DNA from: Serpula lacrymans var. lacrymans S7.9
Taxonomy: Eukaryota; Basidiomycota; Agaricomycetes; Boletales; Serpulaceae
Reading direction: 5' to 3'
NCBI RefSeq assembly: GCF_000218685.1
Contig: NW_006763310.1
Span: 53,628-117,627 of the forward strand
Length of the DNA stretch: 64,000 bases
This document shows positions 9,980 through 22,143 of the stretch, piece after piece. Each line of letters begins with the position of its first letter. The stretch's first letter is position 1. The notes below the pieces were generated by a model. It was not told the origin of the DNA. It made no database searches and saw only the letters and a list, made by a program, of their open reading frames with translations. A program made the position numbers and the translations under genes.

Positions 9980-12262
9980 ATGCCTGAAGTACAGTTTAAT
10001 GACGCCCAAATTGAAATACTCAATGCACATTTGGAAGAGTTCTGGGGTGCAAATTTTCTACAATGGGGACGTGTACTTGATAATACCTGGGATGAAGTCA
10101 GGGAAATTTTGAGAGGACATGTACTAACCAACATCAAGGATTTAACTGACATCAAGCAGATATGATTACTCTTAATTGTCAAAGTATATCATCATGTTTA
10201 CAATTAATATTGCAGTGGGTCAGGCATTGGTTGTACAACCATAGTGGTAACAAAGAGCCTGGGAACAAGGTTTCCAGGCATGGAAAGTATTTAAGTCTGA
10301 ACCAAGTGCTCAACTTAGTGAAGAAGGAGGTGGAGAAGAGGATGTGGGACCTTTACGGAGTCAAGCCAAGGCAGTAAGGTTATATTAGTAAACTGCAGAG
10401 TGTCCTGAAGACGATGTTGACTGAGCTCAGCGAGGAGGAGCTAGCTGAACTAAAAGAGAAGTGTGAGAAGTGGTATATTGATGGGCCATCAGAGGAAGTG
10501 AGACAAAAGTGAGTATAATGTTCTTTACTCACCTAGGACATATAGTGACTCAAGATACCCAGAGCTGCTGAAATTAAGGGTAGGAAAGTAGTGAAGGACT
10601 TCCAGATGTGGAGCCGGGATCTGGGAATGTTGAGTTTTGTGCTCACTGCCCATAGAGATACAAATGGAACCATTTGTGTGTCCTTGTAAGTAGTCTACGG
10701 ATCCTAGGTCTCAAACTGGGTGTGTGGTTACTGAAACTGCTTGCTTTAATTGCAGCCATGAGCAAAATGACAAAGCTGGGTTTGAGCTTTTTAGTAAGGT
10801 ACAACCCAACTGGCAAAACATAAAGATATGGGAGGCTTGGGGCAAGTATGCACAAAGTCAGTTTGGTAAATTTCCAGCTTAATGAATAAACATCACAGAG
10901 TACTGAACTGTATGTAGCTGATATAGATGGGTCTGTGCCAAAGGAGAGCCTACCAAGCAAGCAGAAAGAAAAGATCAAGCTTCCACTCAATGATAATGGA
11001 TATCCCATCCTTGTAGATGAGTATCTGTCTTCCCCGGCAACCTTTTCAGACTTGCAGGCTATCATCAGGTTTTTCCTGATGACACATTAACAGATTTCCA
11101 CTGGAAACGCAAAGGCTTCAGTACCTTAGACCAGCCTTGCGGAGTGCCCAGGCAACTATATTGACTTGTTAAAGGGGTACAAGTTCCGGGAACCATTATG
11201 TATGACAAAGTAGGAGACCTGGGGTCTGTTGGACCATTGGTACAACTGGCAGAACAATAAGTTATCTTCAGGTTCAAATCTAGTCTGCACCTGGTAGCCA
11301 ATAAAGGAAAGGGTAAAGAGAAGGCAGTAATGAAGAGAGTCCTTCCCAAAGCGGGAATGGTTGTACCCAGAAGCAAATCCACAGACAAGGAACAAGAGGA
11401 GAAAGAGGGGTTTGATGAAATTATAAGTGATGATGAACACGGTGCCAATGTTCAAAACCAGCTGCAAGGTGACAAATTGTAGCCTTCCAGGAACCAATAA
11501 CCAGGCCCGGGCCCTCCAAACTGATGCCCAATCCCGTCCTGGCTCCTTCTATCTTGGGGCAGCAATCTGTAGGTGTAGAAGAAGTGGACAAGGATAGTCC
11601 CCGGCATGCATCTATTACATACAAGTCTCAGAGGAGGTTCCTCGCCAGGTTATGTACTGGAAAGGAATACCTGAAGTTGGTGGATGCAGTGTACCAACTA
11701 CCAAAGGACAAGCCTGGGCACAGCTCCCAGAGTAATGGCCAGCCAGAGGATTACTTGGACTACTGGCTGTTATGGGTCTCATGGGGCTATGTCCATAGCA
11801 TGATTCCATTGGAGATTCACCAAGGTAATAGAACTCAAAACCTGTTGAGGTGGCTCCGCATGCAGCTTTATCTACATTGTCTGGGGTCCCCGGGACAGCC
11901 ACACAGGTATCAGAGGCCATACAGCTATGGCCCTGATATGTTTGGCGGTAGGAATGCTGCTCCGGGACCTTCATACAATCCAAATTGCTGATGAGGACAA
12001 CGACCTGACATGGTCATACATTGAGTTTGCCATGGTGGGCAAAACTATCCTCCAATTCCGCAGGGACATGGCCAAGGCAATATAAAACAGCTTGGAATCC
12101 ACCTTCCCTGACAAAGCAAGGCCTCTACCCAGGATGGTGACAAGGGCAATGCAGAGTCCGACCAAACATGGGCATGAGGAGATGGATGGGGAACCCGGGA
12201 ACATTGTACACAGGACAAGATCAGGTAATAGTCCAGTAAAGTGGCTTCAACAAGCCAAGGAC
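9980..12262 (+). pseudogene. unrecognised repeat-associated gene, broken
   Basis: Coding-like segments on the plus strand run from MPEVQFNDAQIEIL (9980), through VADIDGSVPKESLPSKQ and LNDNGYPILVDEYLS (about 10915-11030), to KSQRRFLARLCTGKEYLKLV (about 11610) and LLRDLHTIQIADEDNDL (about 11960). A tail of basic and acidic residues ends at 12274. They lie in all three frames with stops between, so the gene is dead. The motif order resembles a gene family often seen next to transposons in agaricomycetes, from memory and without a known function. A subfamily A LTR begins at the end of this gene. Confidence 0.5.
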
Positions 12263-12675
12263 TGTTACAATTAATATACCAGCACCTACTTACGCTTCAC
12301 TTTTGTACATTACTTTTCATTTTTCCAAGTCACATAACCAGTCATGTGACCATTTACTTTACTTTACATTTTCGACTTTTCATAGTCACATGACCGGTCA
12401 TGTGACTCATCACCTGACCAATGTCTAGACTCACCATGTGACTGGTCACATGCTAAACATCGGACTTTAAACCTTACTTACAACTGTATAGTACATATGT
12501 ACAAACAAAACCTGTAGTAGTATATATACCCCAATAGATCAAGGAGACTCCTCAGCAAGTCCTCTTGTTGTCTAGCACAACTAATTCACTGCAGCCTAAG
12601 GGGTAATCACTCCCCATCATCTTCTTTATAGTGTGTTCCTGTGTGCTCCAGAGTAAATAACTCTTGGTTGTTACA
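12263..12675 (+). mobile_element. solo LTR, subfamily A
   Basis: Runs from TGTTACAATTAAT to GGTTGTTACA. The left half has the same CACATGACC/GGTCATGTG inverted words as the copy at 5129. From 12481 it carries the segment also found in subfamily B (CAACTGTATAGTACATATG onwards) with a TATATATA box. The flanks (AGGAC and AATAC) do not match, so the target duplication has decayed or an end was rearranged. Confidence 0.85.
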
Positions 12676-13570
12676 AATACCATCTTTTTTGATCCCCCAT
12701 ATACTCAGAATTTGTCTGAATAAGTTGCCATAGTCGCTTCAGAATCGTTGTAGACGTCCCACAGCCATATAACCAAATTTCCAACAAAGTGCCAAGCTTG
12801 TTGTGAGGTCCTGCTTGTATAGACCCAAAATGCGGACTCTCAGGAGTCATTCCAGTGTCATATTATCCACTCTATATTCCTCCTCAACTCATATTATCAC
12901 TCCCACACTCATATAATCACCTTTCTAGCAAGACCACAACTTACTGTGACATATCTGCTCTGTTTAAACTTAAAAGTGTGGACTCTGCAGACTGACCTGC
13001 AGACTCATTTGCAGACATACAGAGCTGTGGAATCATCTGTGGACTCACTCCATTGTAGTCTTCAGCACTTTCTTCTGAATCCCTTGGTTGATTCCTGCCG
13101 GTTGAACAACACATAGGTGTTTGGACATCAGGACTATACTCAGTTCTCTCCCAGACACCTTTAGCATCTTACACCAGAGATGTGAGGATGTGAGTGTTGT
13201 AGCCATCCCAGTTTAGATGATCTTACAGCCTGGGCTGAACAGATTATAGATCACTTGGCTATAGACCATTCTCAGGCAATGTTCCCATGTTGCCAAGAAT
13301 CACTTACAAATAGCTTATCAATGCGTTGAAGTTAGACAGGTCCCAGGCCATCTTGATGGGTCCCGGGGTAGAGTTCTCAGACTTGTTTCTTATCACACAT
13401 TATCATACTAAGGTTGTAGCATAGGTAGCTCAAATTTATATGGATCAAGTAATTAAATGTACACTGAGTGGTGAGTGAGGAGAAACTAAGTATATGCAAA
13501 TGAAATCTAGTTGAAAAAATGAAAGAAAAAATAAAATTTATATTACAAGTCCATTGAACTATGATTTTTT
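12676..13570. other. no gene seen
   Basis: AT-rich sequence without an open frame above 60 codons and without a recognisable repeat. Confidence 0.4.
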
Positions 13571-14640
13571 CTAATTGTACTCCCTCTCCTTCACTTTCAA
13601 CCTTGCTACCTCATCCTCCAGCTGGCTAATCCTCTCATAGTCATCCCCAATGATCCCCAGCCTTTTTTCCATCCTTGCTATACTTTTTTCCAAGGAAGGA
13701 GGCTGACTCCACTGCTGTGCCAGGGATAACCATTGTATGTGGCTGGGAACCGGGGATGAGAAACTGAAGTCGATGAGGTCCTGGCCATCACTTTGAGGAG
13801 TGACAGCGGTACAGACCTCACCTCCTGGGGGTATATGAGGCCTTGGTGGCTGAGGAAAATCCCCTTGTTGGGCCTCAAAAGGCCAGTAAAATGGAGGTCC
13901 GGGGGATGGATGAGGGGTTCTGGGAACGTTCGAAGGTGTTTCTTCCCACCTAAATGGGTTGGGAGAAACCGGGAGGAGAAATTGGGGTGGGATGGAAAAA
14001 TGGGGACGGAAAGTTGAAGGGAGTGTTGAGCCAAGGGAGCGTGATATCCAGGGGGCTGGGGGATGGCAATGGCAGCCTTTCCACAGCATCCAAAACCTCC
14101 CTGGCAGGAGAGGGGATGGCCTCCCTCATCCTGGCAATCCACTTGGGGCTGGGATGGATTGCATTGGCATCCATCTCCCCAAGTTCTCTATGGGACACCC
14201 AGGGAGGCCTCCTTAACTCCTGGGACGGGACTGGCGCCTGTGGAGGGGAAAAAGGGGTTGAAGGGTGTGCAATAGGTGGGGGAGTGTAGTGAGCAGGATC
14301 TGGGATTGCTGCTCATGAAGGTGGGGGACCCTAATTGTGAACCAGGTCCCTGTCATTCCATGGGGCTGGTAGACCAGCTTGGGTGCTCCCCGGGGTGGCC
14401 CAATCTTGATAGGATGGTCAGGCGTGGTGAACAGAGCTCTTGGCGCATCTGGCTCTGAGGCCACTGGCTTCTAGGACTTGCTCCCCAGGCTTGCGTCGTT
14501 GTCTCAGATGCGCTTGTACTTCTCCTGACTGCACTTGTCACAGGACATCCTCCACTTCTTTGTCTGCTTACTCCTGCTGATGGTGCAGATCTTTTCTTGG
14601 GTGGCAAAAGATATTGCAATGGTGTTTTTGGTTGAGGAGG
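13571..14640 (-). pseudogene. proline-rich protein with C-terminal coiled coil, unrecognised
   Basis: Minus-strand coding-like stretches: a basic segment with WRMSCDKC (about 14560), PIKIGPPRGAPKLVYQ (about 14390), SHRELGEMDANAIHPSPKW (about 14190), then a proline-rich part and a heptad-like C-terminus (ISQLEDEVARLKVKE) ending at a stop at 13571. The pieces lie in different frames, so either introns or frameshifts separate them. Base composition is more GC-rich than the flanks. It could be a capsid-like or DNA-binding protein, but no diagnostic motif is present. Confidence 0.4.
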
Positions 14641-14810
14641 GGTTGAAAGTCTGGTGTAGGGTGTTATGTCTGAGTGACTGAGATGTTAAAGGGTTCAGAT
14701 GTGTTATACATGGGCCTGGTGCCACAAATTGTGCCTATGGGAATGTTGAGAAAAATGCACATAATGAAAGCTGGACTTGGTATTTTATTTTTCACAATCA
14801 AACACCAGAA

Positions 14811-15650
14811 ATGTTGCAATTACCAACCTCCCCAGGTCATTCCTCTGTGCCCTGCCCGGGGCCCTCCTCAGATTTCTCCCCAGCACCCACTCTTACAAAC
14901 AATATATTTGACACCAGGTGTGACAACACCAGCAAGACACAGTCTTGGGGCACTGGAGCACAACAAAAACAACACTCAGCAGAAGAGGAAGAGGTGGGAG
15001 TGGTTACCCATTTGGTAGGAGTGAGTTAGTTGTTGGTAGACAACAGGAGGACTTGCTGAGTCCTTCCCTATGTATTGCTCCTGTATATATACTAAAATAC
15101 ATGTGGTACTGTACAGTTGTAAATAAAGTTCAAAGTCCGATGTCTGGCACGTGACTATGAAAAATCGAAAATGTAAAGTAAAGTAAATGGTCACATGACT
15201 GGTCATGTGACTTGGAAAAAGTGAAAGTAGAAGGACAAAAAGGTGAAGCGTAAGTGGGTACTGGTACGTCAATTGTAACACCGGGGCGCCATGCAAGAGA
15301 CCTAATTGTAACGGGAAAAATGTTTTTGATATTGGGGTGCCATCCAGGAGACCTAATAGCAACCCCGGGAAAAACATATTTGATATTAGGGTGCCATGCA
15401 AGAGACCTAATCGTAACAACCCTGGGAGCACAAAGTTAGGGATGCTCGGGCCCTCAGTCTTTGACATAGGGGTCCCTAGTGTACAAAGGTCATCATCAAA
15501 AGCTGGAAATTCAATGCCTGAACATTGAAACCAGGATATAGTGGAAAAGGAGGGCTTGTTTTCAGTGTTGGTGCTCCATCTGTGGCAGAGAAACCAAAAG
15601 AGAGCACAGAGACAAATGTCTTTGACCTGGGTATACCATTATTTAAGTAG
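14811..15650 (+). pseudogene. protein of short tandem repeats (F-D-x-G-x-P), interrupted by an LTR
   Basis: Units of about 20 residues start with N-I/V-F-D-I/T-G-x-P followed by x-R-P-N-x-N. They occur at about 14900 and 15280-15450, and more degenerate copies (FSVGAPSV, NVFDLGIP) lead to a TAG at 15648-15650. The DNA unit is about 60 bp. A solo LTR at 14919-15280 splits one unit. Joining the flanks over one CCGGG restores the unit in frame. Later units are out of frame, so the gene is broken. The motif loosely resembles FG-type nucleoporin repeats, but that is not enough for a call. Confidence 0.5.
14919..15280 (-). mobile_element. solo LTR, subfamily A, internally shortened
   Basis: Reverse orientation: starts TGTGACAACACC and ends CAATTGTAACA. 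Its flanks are CCAGG (14914-14918) and CCGGG (15281-15285). This is a 5-bp target duplication in which one copy has changed CG to CA. It is about 50 bp shorter than other subfamily A copies, mainly in the part next to the TGTGACAAC end. The CACATGACTGGTCATGTGAC word of subfamily A is present. Confidence 0.8.
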
Positions 15651-15878
15651 ATAATAGCATTTCTATATGTAAATAAATACCTAAAAATGTCTCATGGATG
15701 CCTCAAATCCATCAGGACCTTAGAGGGCAGAATTATCAAGATTTTATAAAAGCTCAGATATCTATCAAGAGTGGAGGTAAGACCACACTACATCTCAGCA
15801 ATCTATTACACTCTTTGCCACTCATCATCCTGTGACCCAGCCGTGTCATCTCCAACACGCAGACTCTCACCCAGCTAG
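15651..15878. repeat. left remnant of a minisatellite at the Gypsy insertion site
   Basis: The last 60 bases contain GACCCAGCC and CACCCAGCT words. They match the roughly 33-bp units at 22555-22640 on the other side of the element, so the element landed inside this array. The rest of the stretch shows nothing. Confidence 0.5.
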
Positions 15879-16289
15879 TCTTAAGATAACACATTTTCAG
15901 ACCTTTAACTTTTATTCTCCTCTTTAACCTTTGACTGTAGTTTTCACACACAGTGCCACGTGGCACTTTCCTTTTTGTTCAAACTCCTCTTTCTCGCGCC
16001 AAATGGCCTTTCTTCTTATTTTAAATACAAAGTATCTCACGCAGTGGAGCTGGTCACATGGGCTGTGCCCATGACATCATCAGCCACTGCCTTCATCAAC
16101 TGTATAGTACATATGTACAAACCAACCTGTAGTAGTATATATACCCCAATAGATCAAGGAGACTCCTCAGCGAGTCCTCCTGTTGTATACCAACTAACTC
16201 ACTGCAGCCTAAGGGGTAACCACTCCCTCATCACTACCTTTATAGTTTGTCTTAGTGTGCGCCAGAGTAACTAACTCTTGGTTGTTACA
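15879..16289 (+). repeat. 5' LTR of the Gypsy element (subfamily B)
   Basis: Ends in GGTTGTTACA. Its start is TCTTAAG where the 3' LTR has TGTTACA. The TATA box TATATATA is at 16136-16143, the likely promoter of the element. My hand alignment to the 3' LTR gives about 19 differences in 411 positions, mostly transitions, with at least six at CpG. Confidence 0.9.
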
Positions 16290-18779
16290 TTAGGACTTGC
16301 TCTTTCTACTCTCTCGCACTTTGTGCAAACCCGGTGTCGATGATGAGAACTGTTGTTAGAAAACCACACACAAAAACAAACTAACAAACAATCCTCCCAG
16401 ATTCCACGGAACTTGTTTATGGGCTTTGCCTCCTAGAACAGTGGGTGCTCTGGTTGTTCGTGGGGTGGTATGTATGAAGATCCTTCAAAGTAAAACCCAG
16501 AGATGTATGAGTGTGGGTTTTAAGGAGGAGGGATAGTTGAATTTATAGGAGATAGGGGCTTAATGTCGAGTATAGATGAGCACTACCTTGCTGATTGTAG
16601 CACAAGGTAGGTTTGAGAACGATGAGGATGACGAGGTGACGAGGTTCCCAGTGATAGCAGGCTCCTGACGCACAAACTGTAGTGCTCAGAAGGACTCTAA
16701 TTGAAAGGGATAACAATGACTTCAAAAGTGGGAAGTGACGATGACAGCAGTTAACAGTGGTAACAGTGGGAAGTGTTGTGACCACACTGGATCACAAGTA
16801 GCAGAGTAGTGAACTTGAAATTAGAGAAGAAGTCTGGAATCAAGTTCTTGTTATTTTTTTTACAAGGTAAAATACAGGGGTTTATATAGTGAAAAAAAAG
16901 TAGGCTATGCACAGTATAGCTGTGCAAAAAAAATGAGAAAGAACATGAAGGAAAGAATGTATGCTGATGGATCCTGCATAGGTAGTACAGGATAAGATTG
17001 TCAAAAAAAGGAAAAGAAAGGGATAGAACAATGAATGCTGTGAGTAATGTCACAGGTTTGTACAGCCATAAAGTAAAGTCCAATAGCAAAAAGAGAGCAG
17101 GAAAATCATGATGTCATGGGAAGATGCAGTAAAAAAAGGGCAAGGCAAAATATTATCAGTATCAACACAGTTCCTTTATTGTCAGTCAGGCATTCTAAAA
17201 AAATATGTGTCCATAAAAATTATTCAAAAATCAAAAATAATTGCACTGTAAATGAATGTTCTGCTGAAAAAAAGAAACTGGAGCCACTGGTCCACCACCT
17301 AGTCCAAATCCAACAGTTCCATGGCCTTACCAATAGACTGGTTGTGTTGGACCACCTGATCAAACAAGGGAGGGAGAGGAGTAGTTCCAATTTGGAACAA
17401 GTGAGTCCCAGGCAGCGTGTGGTAGGTGTAGCTGTAGCGAAGACGATGGACAAAAGATAAGTGTACCCAAGTGAATGGGACAGCGATGAACATGGGTGAC
17501 ACAAGGGGATGAACCTTCTCCAGCTCAAAAACTACCCACCCACACTCCTGTGAGGCAACGATAAACTATAACAAAAACGAAACCTGTCTCCTTCTGCACT
17601 TGCAGGGAGTAAGGGGTTCAATGAGCTTGAGGTCGACAGACGCTAGTGAATATAGCGAGTAGAGGACTTTAAGAGGTAAGCTTCAAAGGTTCTTGTTGAG
17701 GAGTAAAGCGGGTAAATTCAGTAATAGAAAACTAAGGAGCCATACATGAATAGGTACGGCTTTATATAGGGAATTGTCCGTTCCTCAGACCGAAAGGAGA
17801 ATATACGAAAAGTGGTCTGAGGAATTAATCAACCAATAAGAAAAAGGGAGAGTAACTATCGTACGACTTCTGACTTGATTAATCAGCAGGTGAGAGACTT
17901 GTACTAATAATAGAAGGTTGTCACGCGTGGTCAGGAACCGTATCCTCATGATGAGGTACGATCCTAGATAAGGCGTTATTAGTATTACCAGGCTTTACTG
18001 GGGCTTGGAGCTGGTTGGCGAGATGCCTACTACCAGTCCCTACCCAGTGTGCTGGCTGGCTGGGAGCAATACCCAGTCTCTGATCTGTGATATAAAATGG
18101 TAACGATGGTTAAGAAAGCCTGTGAGGGCTATGAGAAGTAGAACGGCAAACGATACCTCTAGCCCTAGAGCCAGAGGCGTAATGGGAAAAGCGTTCGAGA
18201 ACCAAGACATAGCGAAGATAAGGAAATAATAAAACGGTCCTTACAGCTCCAACCAGGCAAGACGAGCGACCAATTTTTTGATAGTATATGATGGCAGATC
18301 GACGTCATGAAGATGGACCTGTTGCCCTATTTGGACCAGCCGTTGGGGCTTTGCTGATATCAGCAGTGGCACGTGATAGTCAACGGATTGGCAACGGAAG
18401 CGCATAGGAAGTGGTGACATCAGAAAAGGTGGGGGAGCAAAGAAGATGAGGAGGAGGAGGGTGGAGGTGACGAGTAGGTGAACTAAAATGGGGATCCAGA
18501 AATGACCGTCGGGTGTGGCTAGGCAAAGGAAGGGAAGTGAAGGAAACAACAAAAGTGAGGGCACAATGTAATGTGTAGCCAGTGGCAACGCAAAAATTTA
18601 CCGAAATGCCGAAATGCGGAAAGTACCGGATAGAAAGCAAAGGTGAGCGTGACTGGATTGCCTAATAGAGGTGGTGCTGATCAGCCACAAGATTGAAAAA
18701 GGCAATATTAATTACTATTCCATGTGGCACTGTGCCTGTGTGGCGCAAAGGCAAGTCTTTTTGAATATTCACTTCGTTA
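16290..18779. other. internal Gypsy region without recognisable gag
   Basis: This should hold the primer-binding site, Gag and protease start. No zinc knuckle or protease D-S/T-G is visible. The only protease remnant is just downstream (LILGWTWL, about 18925). Features seen are homopolymer runs at 16850-17150, an inverted CCTCAGACC/GGTCTGAGG pair at about 17784-17822, and a reverse TATATAAA-like box at about 17770. The last suggests a degraded minus-strand LTR of another family inserted at 17.5-18.2 kb, but I could not find its ends. Confidence 0.4.
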
Positions 18780-21700
18780 TTGACACCTGTCCATGCTACC
18801 AATCAACTTTGGTGCATGACAGCGGGTGGCTGTATCATGCACAAATGTTCTTTTGTTGTCGAGTACCAAGGACACAGAGAACAAGTCATTGCTGAAGCTA
18901 CCCAACTAGGGAAAATTAATCTAATATTAGGCTGGACCTGGCTATTTAAACACAATCCTGAGATCAACTGGCAGACAGGGGTTGTCACTTTGTCACGTTG
19001 CCCTCAGGAATGTGTGAACCTGGGTAAACCAAGTCACGTCCGTCATAATGAGTGTCTTGAAAAGATAAACGCTGATCATGTTTATGAGCTCAGATTTTTG
19101 GAAAAGATTGACCATGACCATGACGAGGTGAAACCCTAGGAAGAGATTAAGAGGCTGGTACCTCCCGGGTACCATGACTTCTGGAAAGTCTTTTCAAAAC
19201 ATAAATCAGAGCGCTTCCCAGAGGCTAAGCCTTGGGACCATGCTATAGATTTGAAGAACACCTTCAAATTGAGAAAAGGACACATGAAACCACTCTCTGC
19301 TCCAGAAAGAGATGAGGTATCATGTTTCATAGATGAGCAGCTTAGGAAGGGTTACATCAGACCTTCCAAAAGCCCTATGACGTCCCCGGTGTTTTTCATT
19401 CCTAAAAAAAATGGAAAGAAGTGTATGATTATGGACTATTGTTATGTGAATGAGCACACAGTTAAGAATGCATATCCGCTGCCTTTAATCAGTCAGCCAG
19501 TAGACAAATTGGCTGGTGCCAAGACCTTAACAAAGATGGATCTCAGATGGGGGTACAATAATGTACAAATCAAAGAAGAAGATGCTTGGAAGGCCGTGTT
19601 CACATGCCACCGGGGATCTTTTGAGCCCCTCATTATGTTCTTTGGGTTGACCAATTCACCGGCGACCTTTTGGAGCATGATGAACGAGATCTTTGCGGAT
19701 ATGGAGAATTGTGTCGTCATTTACATTGATGATTTATTAATATTTACGAAGTCGGACGATGAGGCTGAGCATGACAGGATCGTGCAAAAAGTCCTTTGAC
19801 GTTTACAGGAACAGGACCTATTTGTCAAACCCGAAAAATGTAATTTTAAATTGAAGGAAGTAGACTTCCTCGGTATGATCATAGGCCGGAACGGAATCAG
19901 GATGGATCCTGAGAAAGTTCAAGCTATATTGGATTGGCCAGATCCTACTTGCATCAAAGGAGTTAGGGCCTTCCTTAGCTTAGGCAACTTCTACCGGAGA
20001 TTCATCGAAAACTTCGCAAAAATCACGAGACCATTGAACAATATCACAAAAAAGGATATTGTTTGGCACTGGGGCGCCAAAGAATAAGAAGCTTTTGATA
20101 AGCTTAAGCAGGCGTTTACAACAGCGCCCATATTAGCATTTCCAGAATGAGACAAAGAGTTCCGGCTAGAAACCAACTGTTCTGATTTTGCTACTGGGGC
20201 TGTTCTGTCAATCAAATGCCCTGACGATCTTTGGAGGCCTTGTGCCTATTTATCAAATAGTTTGTTGCCCACAGAGCGCAATTATCAAATCTACAATAAA
20301 GAGATGCTGGCCATCATTAGAGCTCTAGAGCAGTTGTGGCACTATTTAGAAGGTGCTAGGCACCAATTTGAAGTCTGGACCAATCATAAAAATCTGGAGT
20401 ATTTTATGACGGCCCGTGACTTGAACCGGAGACAGGCCCGCTATGCGGTGTACTTGTCTATGTTTAATTATGAATTAATTCATAAGCCTGGAAGCTCTAT
20501 GGGGAAAGCGGACGCTTTATCCAGAAGAGAGGATTATGCCAACGGCATCAAAGATGACAACAAAGGTGTCACCTTGATAGATCAATCAAGGCTTGCCAAT
20601 GTTAGAATCGGGCATAATTCCGATCTTCTCGAAGTCTTCAAGAAAGACATCTCCTCAGAAGAGAAGGCGCACCTTGATGGCAATGAAAACTATTTATGGA
20701 AAGACGGGCTCTTTCATTTTAAAGACAAAATCTATGTGCCTGAGTCCACAAGGATCAAGGCAATAGATAGACATCACAACACTCCAGTGCCTGGGCACCC
20801 TGGGTGGCAATGAATGATGGAGTTGATCTCCAGAAACTATATGTGGCCTGGCATGGTCAAAGACGTACAGGAATACGTAAAATCCTGTCTGAGATGTGCC
20901 ATGGCTAAGAACTCTCATCAACCACCGGCCGGTAAACTCATGCCAAATCTGATACCAGCTGGTCCCTGGCAGGATATATTGGTTGATTTTACAACAGATC
21001 TGCCTGAATCAAATGGGTATAATTCAGTAATGGTGATAGTAGATCGCTTCTCCAAAGAAGTGGTATTCATACCCACCAATAAAACCATTACCGCCGCTGG
21101 TACGGCAGATTTATTTAAAAATTTTGTATGGTCTATCCATGGGTTACCGGAAACGGTTATTTCCGATAGGGGACCTTAATTTGCTAGCAAGTTTACGGAA
21201 GATTTATGCCGCATGCTGGGCATCAAACATAAGTTATCCATGGTGTTCCATCCGCAGACCAATGGACAAACGGAGAGACTCAACCAGGAGTTGAAACAAT
21301 ATCTCCGGATATTTATTAATGACAGACAGACAGATTGGGCCAAGTGGCTAAAGATAGCCCAGTTCTCATATAATATCAAACAGTCGTCAGCTACAGGAAA
21401 GGCACCATTCGAGGTTACGAGATTGTACCTTCCTAGAATGGGTGTAGAACCTGGCAAAATCAAAAACAAGGCTGCTGGGAACATGGCCAAGGACATGAAG
21501 TCTGCCTTAGACGAAAGACGCAAGGTGCTATTCAAAACTGCAGAGCAGACGAAGGACAGGGCAGAGCGTAGACACTCTAAGGCCCCTGACTACAAGGTCG
21601 GCAACCTGGTCTAGTTAGATATGGACCACTTAAAGTTAAAAGATTGGCAGTCTAGAAAACTGACCGAAAAGTGGATTGGCCCTTACCAGATTAAGGAAGT

Positions 21701-22133
21701 CAAACCTAATGCAGTGGAGCTGGAACTCCCAAAACGAATGAGGGTAGTACCCACGGTCAATATTAGCCGTGTGAAACCCTATAAAGGGCCGCTGCCGGGA
21801 CAGCGCATAGACCGGCCCAGACCGGTAGTAGTCACCCAGGAAGGTGAAGAAGAGTTTGAAGTCAAACGAGTGGTGGATGCACGCTTGAAGTGTGGAAAAA
21901 TAGAGTTCCTAGTCCTATGGAAGGGCTATGGAGATGAGGACAGAACATGGGAACCAGAAGCCCATTTGGACAATTCTTGCGACACTGTTCGTGAATTTTA
22001 TTCTAAGAATCCCTCGGCTCCTAGGAAGCTTAGAGGCATGGATTCAAAACTTTTTAATTCCCTTTTTCAACCTATGCCCGAAAATCTAACTACCACCTCC
22101 GGTATTTGGTCTTGCCTGGAAGTCAAGCCTTAG
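18780..22133 (+). pseudogene. Gypsy pol: protease tail, RT, RNase H, integrase, chromodomain
   Basis: A single frame spans 3.35 kb with stops at 19137, 19797, 20085, 20148, 20811, 21177 and 21612, and the genuine stop at 22131. Domains in order: protease tail; reverse transcriptase with PVFFIPKKNGK and YIDDLLIF (about 19720); RNase H (about 20160-20530); integrase zinc finger (HH...CLRC) and core with DFTTDLP, ISDRGP and HPQTNGQTERLNQEL; GPYQIKEV; then a chromodomain with LVLWKGYGDEDRTWEPE (about 21910-21960). Two RNase H aspartates are asparagine here (ETNCSD, VWTNHKNLEY). The catalytic Asp and the stops fit C-to-T or G-to-A decay without indels. Confidence 0.92.
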
Positions 22134-22143
22134 AGGGGGGTAG

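Noticed and set aside
13571..14640. Gag of a retrotransposon
   Set aside because: One CxxC pair and a coiled coil are not enough; no CCHC knuckle, no adjoining pol and no flanking LTR pair fit.
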